A stretch of 64,000 nt of DNA. It comes from Elgaria multicarinata webbii (Eukaryota > Chordata > Lepidosauria > Squamata > Anguidae). A program made the translations under genes and the position numbers. Below the pieces are notes generated by a model that ran no database searches, was not told the DNA's origin, and saw only the letters and a list, made by a program, of their open reading frames with translations. This document shows, piece after piece, positions 34,654-46,646 of this stretch. Where the stretch lies: positions 145,299,197 to 145,363,196 of the forward strand of contig NC_086173.1 in assembly GCF_023053635.1 (NCBI RefSeq), in the 5' to 3' direction. Position 1 is the first letter of the stretch, and every line of letters starts with the position of its first letter.

Positions 34654-35650
34654 CTTTAAAAAATAAAAATAAAAATAACTTACTAAATAATTGGTTTTTT
34701 AATATTAACATTAGAGTGGCCATGTGTCCTACTTAGCAGACCAAACAAAACAGGAGATATCTACCAAACCTTAGACAAATAACAACAAAACAACAGGTTC
34801 AGGCTGACTGATGATGATAAATATGAATAGGACAAAATCTAATAATATTTTTTATCAATAAAGGTATATATAACAGTAAGAAGGAATACACTGTTCTTGT
34901 GCTGTAAAGACTTATACAACAAATCAGTGAGAGAGAACGTAATGTTGTGTTATAAAGGTTTAACCATACCAAAAATAAACAATACCAAAAATAAACAGAA
35001 CCAAACGCCTTTCGACATACAGTCTTCCTCAGTGGTTGTAATGTCGGGCTCTTAGAAGGGATTTGTGGAGAAGAATCCAAAACAATCAGGGCTCCAATAC
35101 AGCAAACAAAACAACTTTATTTCTCCATTGTAAGACAGAGTACAAAGCAAAGCAGCAGAAAACTCTGTGTACAAGGAACAGCTAACCACCAAACCTCGAT
35201 TATTTAAATACTATTCAGCTGTGCTGGGACATGCTTAATCTTAAAAGAACATTATACCACAATGGTCTAGTAAAAGGGATATGGTCTAGTATATAAAAGA
35301 TATGCCCACAAATAAACAAGCATAGGTATACAGTCACACTGTATATAACACAGCACAATTGCTAACATAGGGCCCTGCTATATTTAGACCTGTGGATATA
35401 CAAACAATATTACGTTTAAAATATTTTCATTATAACATAAAGATACCATCAAGAAACCTCTTATAGAGGACAATACACTGTTTATAGCCCTTCCCTTCAT
35501 GCAAAACGTGGGTCTGCTGAAATCTGTGCCTGAAATCTGCCAGTAAAATTGGCCTTGGAATTGGATTTTTTTCCTTAAGGGACAATTCTGGTAGTGAATG
35601 TAAAAAAGCCATAAGCAGAGCAGAAACATCTTTTTTATTCAGGGTTGATT

Positions 35651-36522
35651 CATAGAATCATAGAATAGTAGAATTGGAAGGGGCCTATAAGGCCATCTAG
35701 TCCAGCCCATTGCTCAATGGAGGAATCCACCCTAAAGCATACCCGACAGATGGTTGTCCAGCTGTCTCTTGAATGCCTCTAGTGTGGGAAATACCACAAC
35801 CTCCCTAGGTAACTGGTTCCATTGTCATTCCGTGTCCTGCACTCTGGGAGGATCGAGAAGAGATCCTGGCCCTCCTCTGTGTGACAACCTTTTAAGTATT
35901 TGAAGAGTGCTATCATGTCTCCCCTCAATCTTCTCTTCTCCAGGCTAAACATGTCCAGTTCTTTCAGTCTCTCTTCATAGGGCTTTGTTTCCAGACCCCT
36001 GATCATCCTGGTTGCCCTCCTCTGAACACGCTCCAGCTTGTCTACATCCTTCTTGAATTGTGGAGCCCAGAACTGGATGCAATACTCTAGATGAGGCCTA
36101 ACCAGGGCCGAATAGAGAGGAACCACGCGATTTGGAAGCTATACTTCTATTAATGCAGCCCAAAATAGCATTTGCTTTTTTTGCAGACACATCACACTGT
36201 TGGCTCATATTCAGCATGTGATCTACAACAATTCCAAGACCCTTCTCCTTTGTAGTATTGCTGAGCCAAATATCCCCCATCATGTAACTGTGCATTTGGT
36301 TTCTATTTCCTAGATGCAGAACCTGGCATTTATCCCTATTAAATTTCATTCTGTTGTTTTCAGTCCAGCACTCCAGCCTATCAAGATCACTTTGAAGTTT
36401 GTTTCTGTCTTCCAGGGTATTAGCTATCCCACCCAATTTTGTGTCATCTACAAATTTGATAAGCGTTCCCTGTACCTCCTTGTCCAAATAATTAATAAAA
36501 ATGTTGAAGAGCACTGTGTCTC
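35651..36522 (-). mobile_element. CR1 LINE, 3' third, minus strand
   Basis: From the right it reads LFNIFINYLDKEVQGTLIKF, the D-D motif as VDDTKLGG, LECWTENNRMKFNRDKCQVL and, after a frame change, [20 protein letters not shown] and [16 protein letters not shown], then the tail that ends at 35,651 with the reverse complement of ATTCTATGATTCTATG. A 5'-truncated CR1 that lacks most of the reverse transcriptase and has at least one frameshift. It closely matches the copy at 49,765-50,706. Confidence 0.88.
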
Positions 36523-36690
36523 AACGGTCTCTACAGCCGCTGTTGCGGAATATTTGTATATACTGAAACCACATCCATGAATCCCTAACAGGTGTCTTGT
36601 AATACCTCAGAAACAGTGTCAAGGAAATTAAGAAAATGGGAAGTATCCTTTATATATTACTCAATTTTGTAGACAAAAGGTTTAAGAAAA

Positions 36691-36692
<2 letters not shown>

Positions 36693-36781
<89 letters not shown>
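36693..36781. repeat. (AT)n(GT)n microsatellite
   Basis: About 48 bases of AT followed by about 40 bases of GT, uninterrupted. Likely length-variable. Confidence 0.97.
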
Positions 36782-36785
<4 letters not shown>

Positions 36786-36961
36786 TACACGCAAGGGTTC
36801 TAATGTAGATCCAGAGCCAGATATAATAGGTCTCCCTGTGATAGGAAATATATTTGTGTGGATTTGGGGGAAGAGATCTGGGGACTCATCCCTCACTTTC
36901 AAGCAAATAGTAATGTATATTCTTACCTATATAACCCATAAGAAGTGTCTCATCCTGGAGG

Positions 36962-37265
36962 CGAAGGCTATCAATGGCTACTAGCTCTGATGGTTGTGTG
37001 CTACCTCCAGTATTTGAGGCAGTAAGCCTATATTCACTGGTTGCTGGGGAACATGGGTGGGAGGGTGCTGTTGCACCATGTACTGCTTTGTTGGTCCCTG
37101 GTTGACAGCTGGTTGGTCATTGTGTGAACAGAGTGTTGTACTAGATGGACCCTTGATCTTATGTTCTTATAACCTATTTCAGGGATGCTTTAGGGTGGAT
37201 TCTTGCATTGAGCAGGGGGTTGGACTCAATGGCCCTTCCAACTCTGCTATTCTATGATTCTACGA
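36962..37265 (+). mobile_element. Two CR1 3' ends of different subfamilies in a row
   Basis: 36,962-37,172 is the subfamily that ends in TTATGTTCTTAT, and 37,178-37,265 the one that ends in ATTCTATGATTCTACG. Both are in plus orientation and separated by a few bases. Either two insertions, or one element with a mixed 3' end. Confidence 0.7.
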
Positions 37266-37524
37266 TATTTGCGTGGTTGGGTTAGCTGAGACAGCATATA
37301 AAGGCTGGCATTATGAAGCTGGCAATAAGACTCCTGGAGGTAGTTGCCTTCGTTCATGACCACTAATTGAATTTCCCTTCCCCACTGCAGCCCCCCTTCT
37401 GGAGCATATTTGGGGAGTGTGCCAAGAGCTGCAGGGGAAAGGATACTCCCATTGCTTGAGCAGATGTCTGCTTTGGATTTAGCCCTAGCACCAAAGGAGC
37501 CATAATCTGTCCTCTGGTTCATTT

Positions 37525-39147
37525 CCTTCTGCTTTTAAACATGCTACAGTCTCTCCCATTCTCAAGAAACCTACTCTTGATAGGCTATCTCTGTCTAACT
37601 ACCGACCTATCTCTTTGTTGCCGTTTGTTTCAAAGATCCTGGAGCGTGCGGTCTACTCTCGCTGTCTTGACTTTCTTTCTAGTAACTCTGCTTTGGATCC
37701 ATTTCAATCTGGATTCCGTCCTCTGCATTCCACCGAAACAGCCCTTACTAAGATCACCAATGATCTCCTTACTGCCAAGTCTAAAGGCCATTATTCCGTT
37801 CTTATTCTCCTTGATCTAACTGCAGCCTTTGACACGGTTGATCATGATCTTTTCTTAGATTCCCTTCATGACCTTGGATTTTGTGGCTCTGTCTATAACT
37901 GGTTTGCCTCCTATCTAGCGGGTTGCTCTTTCAGCGTGTTGACTAATGGCAGCTCATCTTCCTCCTTTCCCCTTTCAGTAGGGGTTCCGCAAGGCTCGGT
38001 GCTTGGCCCCTTGTTGTTTTCCTTATACATGTTGCCCTTGGGCAAGCTTATTCAATCTCATGGCCTCCAATATCATCTGTACGCCGATGATACACAACTA
38101 TATCTGTCATCTCCGGAACTTTCTCCTGATGTTCACGATCGTATCTCGGCATGTCTTTCAGATATCTCAGCTTGGCTGCTTCATCGTCGCTTGAAGCTTA
38201 ACATGGCAAAGACTGAATTGCTTGTTTTTCCTCCTAAACCTTCTCCTCATCTCTCATTCTCTCTTACTGTCAATGATGTTACGCTTACTCCGGTCAAGGA
38301 AGCTCGTAGCCTTGGCTTTATCTTCGACTCCTCGCTCTCCTTTATTCCTCATATTGAGGCAGTAGCTAAATCTTGTCGATTTTTCCTGTATAATATTGCC
38401 AGGATTCGATCATTTTTGTCTGTCTCTTCTGCCAAGACGCTTGTTCATGCACTGGTTATTTCACGGTTGGATTACTGCAACCTTCTTCTCTCTGGCCTTC
38501 CTTCTTCTCACATCAGTCCGTTGGTTTCTGTTCACCACTCTGCCGCAAAGATCATCTTCTTGGCTCGCCGCTCCAACCATGTTACTCCGCTTCTGAAATC
38601 TCTTCATTGGCTTCCAATTCACTTCAGAATCCAATATAAACTTCTCCTGTTAACCTTCAAAGCTTTTCACGGTCTAGCTCCTTCCTATCTCTCCTCTCTC
38701 ATCTCACACTATTGCCCCGCTCGTGCTCTTCGCTCCTCTGATGCCATGTTTCTCGCCTGCCCAAGGGCCTCTACTTCCCTTGCTCGGCTTCGTCCATTTT
38801 CGTCTGCTGCCCCTTACGCCTGGAACGCTCTTCCAGAACATTTGAGAACTACAAGTTCAACCGCAGCTTTTAAAGCTCAACTAAAAACTTTTCTTTTTCC
38901 TAAAGCTTTTAAAACTTGATGTTGTGCAGACTTCTACTGTTACTTTCTACTGTTAGTTTTACCCTACCCTGTGTCTGCTTACCCTACCCTGTACCTGTTT
39001 GCATTCTCTTCCCCTCCTTATTGTTTTACTATAATTTTATTAGATTGTAAGCCTATGCGGCAGGGTCTTGCTATTTACTGTTTTACTCTGTACAGCACCA
39101 TGTACATTGATGGTGCTATATAAATAAATAAATAAATAAATAAATAA

Positions 39148-39197
<50 letters not shown>
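37525..39197 (+). mobile_element. L2-type LINE (family B), long young copy
   Basis: It begins inside the reverse transcriptase ([30 protein letters not shown]), so it lacks the endonuclease. It has a complete 3'UTR (TGTACAGCACCATG box at about 39,090) and a compound AAAT/AAT tail (39,119-39,195). The 3' 600 bases match 3,919-4,476 at about 99%. It is inserted in sense opposite to HDAC11. Confidence 0.9.
37615..38919 (+). pseudogene. Reverse transcriptase open frame of L2 family B
   Basis: Uninterrupted frame (it stays open upstream to about 37,525, so 37,615 is not a real start). Motifs: [72 protein letters not shown] with the catalytic Asp pair, [17 protein letters not shown], then [20 protein letters not shown] and the C-terminal [10 protein letters not shown]. 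All polymerase motifs from B onward are intact, with no stop or frameshift for about 465 codons. Not functional alone because the 5' half is missing. Confidence 0.9.
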
Positions 39198-41546
39198 GGA
39201 CTAGGGATTTATGGCCTGTGCCTCTCAGCTAGCAGTCCCCCTAAGCCACATGGAAACCACGTTTGAAATGGAGGGGCCTTCCAAGAGCAGTGGTGATCTG
39301 GTATGGGACTGGGGCTGGGTGAGAGGGAATAGCACCAATGGAAGTTGGAGAGAAAGGAGAGGCAGGCTCTGCTGCTGTGGTTGATGTACAGTGAACGTTT
39401 TATTGTTTCCAAATTTAGAATAGCTCATTTTAAATTTAAAATGGTATGGGAGTCTGCTGTTCAGTTTACTTAAAAGTATTGTTTTGATACACTCATTTAA
39501 TGTAAACCTGACAGAGTATCATAATACAAGTTTGACAAAATCCGACAAAACAAAACAAAGCCCAATGTATTAGCCTCATTCATTCCAAAATCAATAAGTA
39601 AAACCAACATAAGCAAAAGACCAGTTATAAAAAGATATAGCTTAAAATCGCTTCTTGCTCCCAACATTGTAAAAAGTTATACTGAATCCTAACCCTTTCC
39701 AGTACATTGCAAGAATTCCAGTACATTGTAAGAATATTTATTTTTTCTATGTACTCATAATGTAATTGTTAACCTTACCTTTGTTTGTTATCTTAACCCA
39801 GAACTTTAATAGCCGTCCCATTACTGATGGAGCCTCTTTCCCTCTCTCTCGTTCTGTCCCACCTCCCCACCCCTCATGCCATTTCTGGCTGATAGCATTT
39901 TTAGCTGCAATGAGAAGGTGAATTCTCTATCCTCTGCTGTTCAGTTTATTTATTTTTTCAGAGTCAAAAAACACTGGGCATGCTCAATCCCTGAGCCTCA
40001 ACTACACATAGGGTTGTACGTGACATAAATCCTATTATGCATCCTCAAAAATACATGCTGCATTTGAATAAAATTTGTAGAGCTTATCCAGAAGAGATGC
40101 TCAATTCTTGAAGGTATAGCCAATCCACAATGCTGACCTAACCCTATACTTACACTGGGACTGTTGCAATGAATTGCACATACTAGAAAGCATGACCCAC
40201 TGAAATTAATGCCCTTTCCTCCTGAACAAGCACACTAATGATCAAGCTCTAGAAAAAAGAAAATATGCTTTGGATTCAAAAGCACGGAAGAAAACAAATG
40301 ATGACACACTAGTATGTGCTTTGTATGACATCCAATGTTGTGTGAACAGACTTCTGCTCACACAATAGAACTTTCCCATCTTCTCTTTCCCACTGCAGCC
40401 TGCCATGAGCCCCCAAATTCTGCAACAGAGGGGTCCCCAACTTTCCAGAGCAGATTTTGGGAGAGGATAGGATAGGAATAGGAAAGTCCACTCATACAAC
40501 ACTGGATGTCACCTAAAATGCATACAAGTGTGCTTTCTGTTGCAGAATTTCCTGATATTTAATACCTTTGGTTTGCTCTGCTTACTGTATATTTGTTTTA
40601 ATTTGCTCTTTTCTATGGTCTTGAGGGGGAATCCGTTCTACAGGCTGATGCTGTTCCATTAGATTTCACCCTGTGTCTGGTAGTGATTTTAATAATTTTC
40701 ATAGCTTTGACATTATAGGAGTTAGGGCAGCAACTACTAAATAAGGCCAAAAAGCCACTCAAATCCTATGAGAAATGTTATTCAAAACATTCAGCATCCA
40801 GAAACTGCTTTGAAAGAACTCAATTACTCTATTCTGAAATATGGATTAATTCTGTAGCATTCACCCTATGCGCCACCAACGAACATTGAGGAAAAGTCAC
40901 TCTGCTCAGCTGAAATTTCACACAGAAGGGTTTTCTTATAATCAGCCAAATATTGATTAATTGTATACATTTACCCTCCCTCCCCTTCCAAATCTAAAAC
41001 GTTCTCTCACCTTACAACATCCAATTGGAGGACATTCCCTACAAATATCCACATTTAAGTGCACTGGCAGCATGGCTTAGGATTTATCCCTATCTGCAAG
41101 CCAGAAAATTGATTCCTTCAAAATTTCCTTCCCAGGTGGAGGCAGCCAAGGAGGGAACACCGTTTTTCTCATGGAGCTGCTGGTGAGGCTCTCTCTGCCA
41201 GAGAGGAAAGCGGAGCTGTGCCTTCCGCCTTGCATGCAGAGAGTCCAATGTTCAATCCTTAGCATCTCCAGTTAAAAGATTGGGTCGCAAGGGAAGGGAG
41301 AAAAAATCCCGAAGAACCACTACCAGTGAGAGGATACGATGTTGGACTCAATGGACAAACAATCTCACTTACTATAAATGGCTTCCTCTGGTCAATGGTA
41401 GATTTGTTCTTGCTTAATACTGACTAAGGCCAATGGGTATTTATACTAATACAGACAGGATTTTACTGGCCTTTTAAAAATGTTTCATTTAAAGCAATTA
41501 GAAACAGTATGAGAGGAAAACAAAACAACAAAAACACTTTCCTTAC

Positions 41547-41663
41547 CATTATTGTTCCTCCCGTTTGTGTTCTTAGGGGCCGTAGTACTTTCCTCTGAAC
41601 AAGGAAATTGGGCAAAAAAATAACAGGCGGGATTTCTGTAATTGTAGCCACAACAAATGACCA
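41547..41663 (-). CDS. HDAC11: HDAC11 exon
   Basis: Reads WSFVVATITEIPPVIFLPNF LVQRKVLRPLRTQTGGTIM, which is human HDAC11 from Trp85 onward apart from one V for A change. 39 whole codons between cttctag|TGG and ATG|gtaagg. Confidence 0.97.
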
Positions 41664-41708
41664 CTAGAAGGAGGAAGAAAAACTCGATTAAGGATTAGTT
41701 CCTGTCAG

Positions 41709-41925
41709 CACAATCCTAAGCATGGCCTATCTGAAAGTAAGCCTCACTGAGTTCAGTGGGACTTATTCCTAGGTAAACATGTATAGGATGGCAACCTAAA
41801 TAGCGGATCTATTTACAGTGCGGTCCAAATATGTTTACTCAGACTTAAGTCCCTCTGTATTGAATGGAGCTTACTAGTAAGCTCCATCCTAAACACATTC
41901 TAGTAAGTGTGTTCAGGATTTAAAT
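41709..41925. mobile_element. Two palindromic MITE-like elements (family P) next to each other
   Basis: 41,709-41,797 has ACAATCCTAAGCATGG and TGTATAGGATGGCAACC at its ends. 41,817-41,925 is a second, more diverged copy (GTGCGGTCCAAATATG to TCAGGATTTAAATC). Both lie just upstream of the HDAC11 exon at 41,547-41,663. Confidence 0.65.
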
Positions 41926-42353
41926 CTATTCATATTATAATTATGTGCAAAGCAAAAACATATTTTTTTAGAAAATGCATCGTTACAAAAAACACCAATG
42001 GCATCCTGGGAAAATGCTGATGAGCAAACGAGAGGAGCAGATTAAGAGTTGTATCCAATGGTAATGAATGAGCAGAAGGCAACTCATGCAACGGATCTTT
42101 CTCTTCCATTCCTCTCCCCTGCAGCGCCTGGTTTGTATCCAGTGTTAGTCTAACTTTTAAGCCCTATTCGTTTCTTTAGGTCTACTCTAAGTAGGACTAA
42201 CACTGACTGTAACCCCTGAACCCTCAGAAAAGAAAACCTCATCAGAGGGTCAGGGGACCTTTCTGAACAGTGGGGCTGTGCTAGCACAAGATCCCTCTGC
42301 CTGATTTCAGACGATTCCCACCTTCTGCTGCAGTGTCCACTGTTCAGGAAAGC

Positions 42354-42672
42354 TAGGGTGACCATATGGAAAGAAGGACAGGGCTCCTGTATCTTTAACA
42401 GATGCATAGAAAAGGGAAATTCAGCAGGTGTCATTTGTATATATGGAGAACCTGGGGAAATTCCCTCTTCATCACAACAGTTAAAGCTGCAGGAGCTATA
42501 CCAGAGTGACCAGATTTAAAAGAGGGCAGGGCACCTGCAGCTTTAACTGTTGTGATGAAGAGGGAATTTCACCAGGTTCCCCATATGTACAAATGACCCC
42601 TGCTGAAATTTCCTTTTCAATGCGACTGTTAAAGATACAGGAGCCCTGTCCTCCTTTTCATATGGTCACCCT
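42354..42672. mobile_element. Dimeric palindromic hAT-type element with perfect target duplication
   Basis: The terminal 14 bases AGGGTGACCATATG are repeated inverted at the right end (CATATGGTCACCCT). The flanks AGGAAAGC at 42,346-42,353 and AGGAAAGC at 42,673-42,680 are an exact 8-bp duplication, the hAT signature. A further GAGTGACCAGAT motif sits near the centre (about 42,504) with inverted copies of the CTTTAACTGTTGTGATGAAG block on both sides, so the element looks like two half elements joined. Copies at 23,390 (full) and 44,599 (short). Confidence 0.85.
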
Positions 42673-42689
42673 AGGAAAGCCTTCCTCCC

Positions 42690-44598
42690 AAATGCTCTAG
42701 ATCAGGTCGAAGGCCATATAAATTGTTGGGTGGGTGACCGTTGGGCCGTGTGAGCACACATCTCACACAAACGCACGCACACACCTCCCACTGCAGATCA
42801 CTGGGGTAATGATAGTGAGTAGTATTATTGGGATGGGGACAACGTTAAAACCTCCCCCTGCCATCATAGCAATGGTGCTGAAGTTCACTGCGGTGGGGAG
42901 TAGCAGGTTCTAATCTCACCCCCATCATGGCAATTCTCCAAAAACATAACTCCTTGCACACCTTCTTTCTCTGATGCATGGCTGCAATGGAAGTGACGTT
43001 ACAGCCTCCTTCCCATTGCAGCGATGCTGATGAAGATCACTGGATGAGGGTTTAATCTTGTCCCCATCACAGCAATTCTCCCCCCAAATAGCCTGATGCT
43101 CCAAGGTGCTGTTTGTGGCAGAGGAGAATTACGCAGAGGGTGTAGAAACAGGTATGAATGATGGCATGCGGCCCGTGGGCCACACCTTCCCCACGCCTGC
43201 TCTAAAGCTACAATTGGATACAACCCCTAATGATTTTGGGTGCTTCCAGATTAGGTTTTTATGGCAACATCATCCTACCTCACAGAATTTTACAAAGGTT
43301 CCAGATGACGACATCTTCACTCATAACCCTCCCACGTTTTCCCACCATTTCTTTCATCTTTTTCCTTACCGTAGAAAATCCATTAAGGAAAAAAAGAAGA
43401 AGAAAGAACTGGTGCACAATGCTTCCCATTATACCACTAGGAACCCTCCGTCTGGAAGCATCCTCAATTAAACAAACTTTTGTTCAGATCACTGGTCTCA
43501 GAAAGAAAAACCACTTTTGTTGCTCTTTAATATTAATTTAAGAAGGCTCAAGAATATAAAAATAATTTAGAAAAACATCAAAAAGCAGAAGGACATTAAC
43601 TACAAAGGCAAAAATACAGAGCAACAATGGGTAATGAAAATGATTTCAGTGCTGGATGTAGCTAATGCAGCAAAACAGCACAATTAAAATGACAATACAA
43701 CAAATAACTAAGCTGCATTTTATATTCATAGCACTTTCAAGTGTGTAGCAAAAGCGCAAAATGGTTTCTAGAATACCTCTTCAAAGCTTTCCAGTATATG
43801 CTTCTGTAAGCAGCACAAAAAAGTTGAAGAAAATATATTCAAACATCTTGAATAACTTGTAGCCATAACTAATCTCCAAACTCTGTGTTGTTTGTGTTAG
43901 CTGTTTGCCAGGTGAATTTGAGCACTGAAACAGGTTTCCTGCCAACATTGCAAACATTGCTCTACAGAAATGTTTTGAGGTTACATGTTAGGTTATAATT
44001 TACCAAGGTCTTTAAGGAGAAAAATAAATTTATATGGTAAATTATCTCTGTTATGACGTCCCACTTCAGAAACATAAGTTTTACTATTTCGTATTATAAG
44101 TACTATTACGAAAAGGTTTGTGCTACCCTTACTTTCAACAACATCTATCAGAATTAAAGAAAGCTAACTACCTACCTGTCATCTGTTCCTAGAAGAAGAT
44201 AAGCAGTGGCATCCACTGAGAAACTCAAGGAAGGAATTATGAGGGAAATTATATTTTGGCTTCGTAAAATGAAGTGCTACATCATAATCAGAGGAATGGG
44301 TTACTTCTCCTACTTTATGCAATAGAAAAACTGTGCAAGCTGACTGCCTGAAACAAGGGTTGTCCTACTGAAAAGCTAGGAAACCTAGGGACCTGTAGTT
44401 CCTTCTTCATCTCTGACTTCCATCCCTTACCAGAAATATAAGAGAACCCGCTCTATCTCTCTTTCCAGTGATGGGGGGAATACGAGGCTGGAATAGCATG
44501 AAACAAATCTCACTTCAAACTCCGTAAGTGGGGAAATTGGTTATGATCTTGCTGTTGCCTGCGTTACATTGTAGTGATTAAAAACTTCACCACTAGGA
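42690..44598 (-). other. HDAC11: HDAC11 intron, mostly unassigned
   Basis: Contains the MITE-like copy at 43,248-43,466 and, around 43,150-43,200, a hAT-like end (GGGCCACACCTTCCCCACGC). The rest, including an AT-rich part at 43,500-44,300, shows nothing I can name. Confidence 0.6.
43248..43466. mobile_element. MITE-like element with GCTTCCAGAT ends
   Basis: Left end GTGCTTCCAGATTAGG, right end AACCCTCCGTCTGGAAGCAT. Same family as 8,495-8,693. Confidence 0.6.
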
Positions 44599-44699
44599 TG
44601 GCCAGATGCAAAAGAGGACACAGTTTTTACATGTGTAGTAGTTGTGCTGAAATTCCCTCTTTTATTGAAGGTATAGGATTCCTCTCCTGGCCACCCTAC
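44599..44699. mobile_element. Short relative of the hAT-type palindrome
   Basis: Ends AGGATGGCCAGATGC and CCTGGCCACCCT, inner TGAAATTCCCTCTT block as in 42,354-42,672, but only 101 bp long. Confidence 0.6.
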
Positions 44700-44709
44700 A
44701 GGAGGCACA

Positions 44710-45256
44710 GGCTCAGTTGAGACAACGCGTTTCTCAATGGTCGTTTTAGAACACCACGGTGGAGTTTTTACACCACCGTTGAGAAATGTGTTGTCTGGTG
44801 GGAAAGCTCCATGCAATGGTGGAGTTTTTTAAAAAAACACTCCATGCAGAATATCCATGCTGTGCAGAGGAAAATTCCTGCAGAAGCGTTGTGTTGCATG
44901 TTGTATGGCAGGCTCCATGGAGTTTTCCAATGCATTGAGTTGACTTTTACCACTGGCTATAGAGTTCCCTGGCAAGAGTGGTGAAAGGAGTGAGTACCAC
45001 TCTAGGAGAGCCACCAGGATTGTTTTTTTTCTTTTTTAGCAATGGCTGATGGGTTAGCATCGAGAGGACCAAGGGAGGAGAGAGGGCGGAGGAACTGTCA
45101 ATCAAACATTGTGATGGATTTTACTCAACTCCACGGTACCCCACAGTCACACAACGGTGGAGTTAAAACATGTTGTGTGGAGAGTACCCCCTAAAAACTC
45201 AACCATTGAGTGCAGTTTTCACACTGTGTTGACTAACATGTTGTCTGAACTGAGCC
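44710..45256. mobile_element. 547-bp palindromic DNA element with GGCTCAGTT ends
   Basis: The left end GGCTCAGTTGAGACAACG and the right end (reverse complement GGCTCAGTTCAGACAACATG) are inverted repeats; behind them several TGGTGGAGTT and AACTCCACG motifs face each other. No coding sequence. It sits two bases or so from the previous element's end region, and no clean target duplication was found. Confidence 0.7.
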
Positions 45257-45891
45257 ATAGCGTCCTAAACTAACCATCTAATTTAAATGTTAAAGGAGCG
45301 GAGGCATAAAAAAATGATAGGCCCACTGTCGCTTTGTCACAGGAAGACACTAAGCCAAAGATCACGTTCATGGCATATGGAACCATAGTAAAGCAGAATT
45401 CCTGATCACACAGAGGCTTCTAGACTACAGCATCGATTTGACTTTCCAATAACGCTGCTTCTGCTTACAGATATTTTGAGAACATGCAAATTCAAATCTT
45501 AAGGGAACAGTTTTCTGTATTAAACCACAGTTGCTTTTAACTGATTTAATTGGCCATACACTATTTCAACAGAAAGAAGCCTCTTCAATTAAAAGTAGTC
45601 AGCTTTAATATGGAGAGAACTATCATTGTTTTTTCCAGCTTTCAAATACAAATGCCATACAAGATTGTAATAGAGGCCTGTCCCATCCCAGGCACCGTTC
45701 ACTTTCATCTTTTGTGGAGAGCATAGCCCTAAAATTAGGAAGTTATTTTTGGTCTAGAACTGAGTCTAGATGATACTGTTTTCATTATACCCACTTACAT
45801 TTGCTGTGGATTCTTTTTCTATGTGTGAGTGAGAAAGTGTAGTTAGAAAAAATAATCAAAACATTTGTTTGAAACACAATAGATACCATAC

Positions 45892-45992
45892 CTTTAATCG
45901 ATTCAAGTAGTGTCTCGTGTGAACAACCAAAAGGTCTTCTTCTGTTGCTTCTCGAGCTTGTACAATCACATCATCTGCAATTAGTTTTGCTT
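45892..45992 (-). CDS. HDAC11: HDAC11 exon
   Basis: Starts with two bases completing Glu and reads AKLIADDVIVQAREATEEDL LVVHTRHYLNRLK, donor AAG|gtatgg. Human has VEAREASEEDLLVVHTRRYL in the same place. Confidence 0.95.
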
Positions 45993-46119
45993 CTGAATCG
46001 GAAAAGAAAATCAAATGGCAATCAATAATGTGCAAATAAGACCCACTCTTCTGTTCTACAAAAGCCTGCACATAAGATTTTCCATTTCATAAACAAGGCT
46101 TTCTTTAACAACACAATGG

Positions 46120-46235
46120 GCCTGTTCAGACAACATGCTAAGCCATCGTTAAGCAGCTAACCCTTTTGCAGTGAGCATGTTTAAACCATGGTTAAGAATG
46201 GTTCACACAACACGCTAGGTCATGGTTCACACACA
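46120..46235. repeat. Fragment of a palindromic element (GTTCAGACAAC type)
   Basis: TGTTCAGACAACATGCTAAG with later inverted motifs (AAACCATGGTTAA; CACACAACACGCTAGG). It resembles the end of the element at 44,710 but has a different interior. Confidence 0.5.
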
Positions 46236-46506
46236 TGGTTGTAGAAACGGAACAGTATACAAATTTTGTAAATAAAACAAATAAAAATACTACAACTGCA
46301 AATCTAATACAGAAAATAAGAATGCATAGAAATTATCCATAAAATCTATCATCAAAATATGAAAGTATTCATAATTGGCACCTATATCAGTAATAAAAGA
46401 AACTACCATCTATATGAAATTACTTCTTGCAAGATGACTGCATGCAGAACATCACATCAGCACATTTTCACAAATTGGAAGTCCTTCAGTTTTGTTATTA
46501 TTTTAC

Positions 46507-46646
46507 CTTTCAAGAAATTTATTACTTTCCCCCATTTTCCAGCATCAAATGGATGCAGTTTCTCCAATCCCATAAACGTAATGTTGTAATCTGGAGAATA
46601 CACAATAGGCCAGCATGTTGGTGGGATATCTTGATATAGTTCCGTT
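46507..46646 (-). CDS. HDAC11: HDAC11 exon, first certain coding exon
   Basis: HDAC11 is the only class IV histone deacetylase; it removes long-chain acyl groups from lysines using zinc. The exon reads TELYQDIPPTCWPIVYSPDY then NITFMGLEKLHPFDAGKWGK VINFLK and one base of the next Glu codon. Human has TQLYQHVPETRWPIVYSPRY. It starts with the third base of a codon, so an upstream exon must supply the start. The nine certain exons (1,048 bases) join in frame with no break and keep His142, His143, Asp181, His183, Asp261 and Tyr304. Confidence 0.95.

Larger units (their letters stand above)
34654..41546 (-). other. HDAC11: HDAC11 large intron
   Basis: Nearly 7 kb with CR1 (35,651; 36,962), an (AT)n(GT)n tract (36,693) and the long family B L2 (37,525). 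The parts at 34,700-35,640, 37,270-37,520 and 39,200-41,540 show no named repeat or exon. Confidence 0.75.

Noticed and set aside
36739-36984. Open frames with runs of Cys-Val or Thr-His and Ile-Tyr
   Set aside because: They are the (AT)n(GT)n microsatellite translated.
25860-46646. HDAC11 as a processed pseudogene
   Set aside because: Nine exons with consensus splice sites, an open joined frame and all catalytic residues show an intact, intron-bearing gene.
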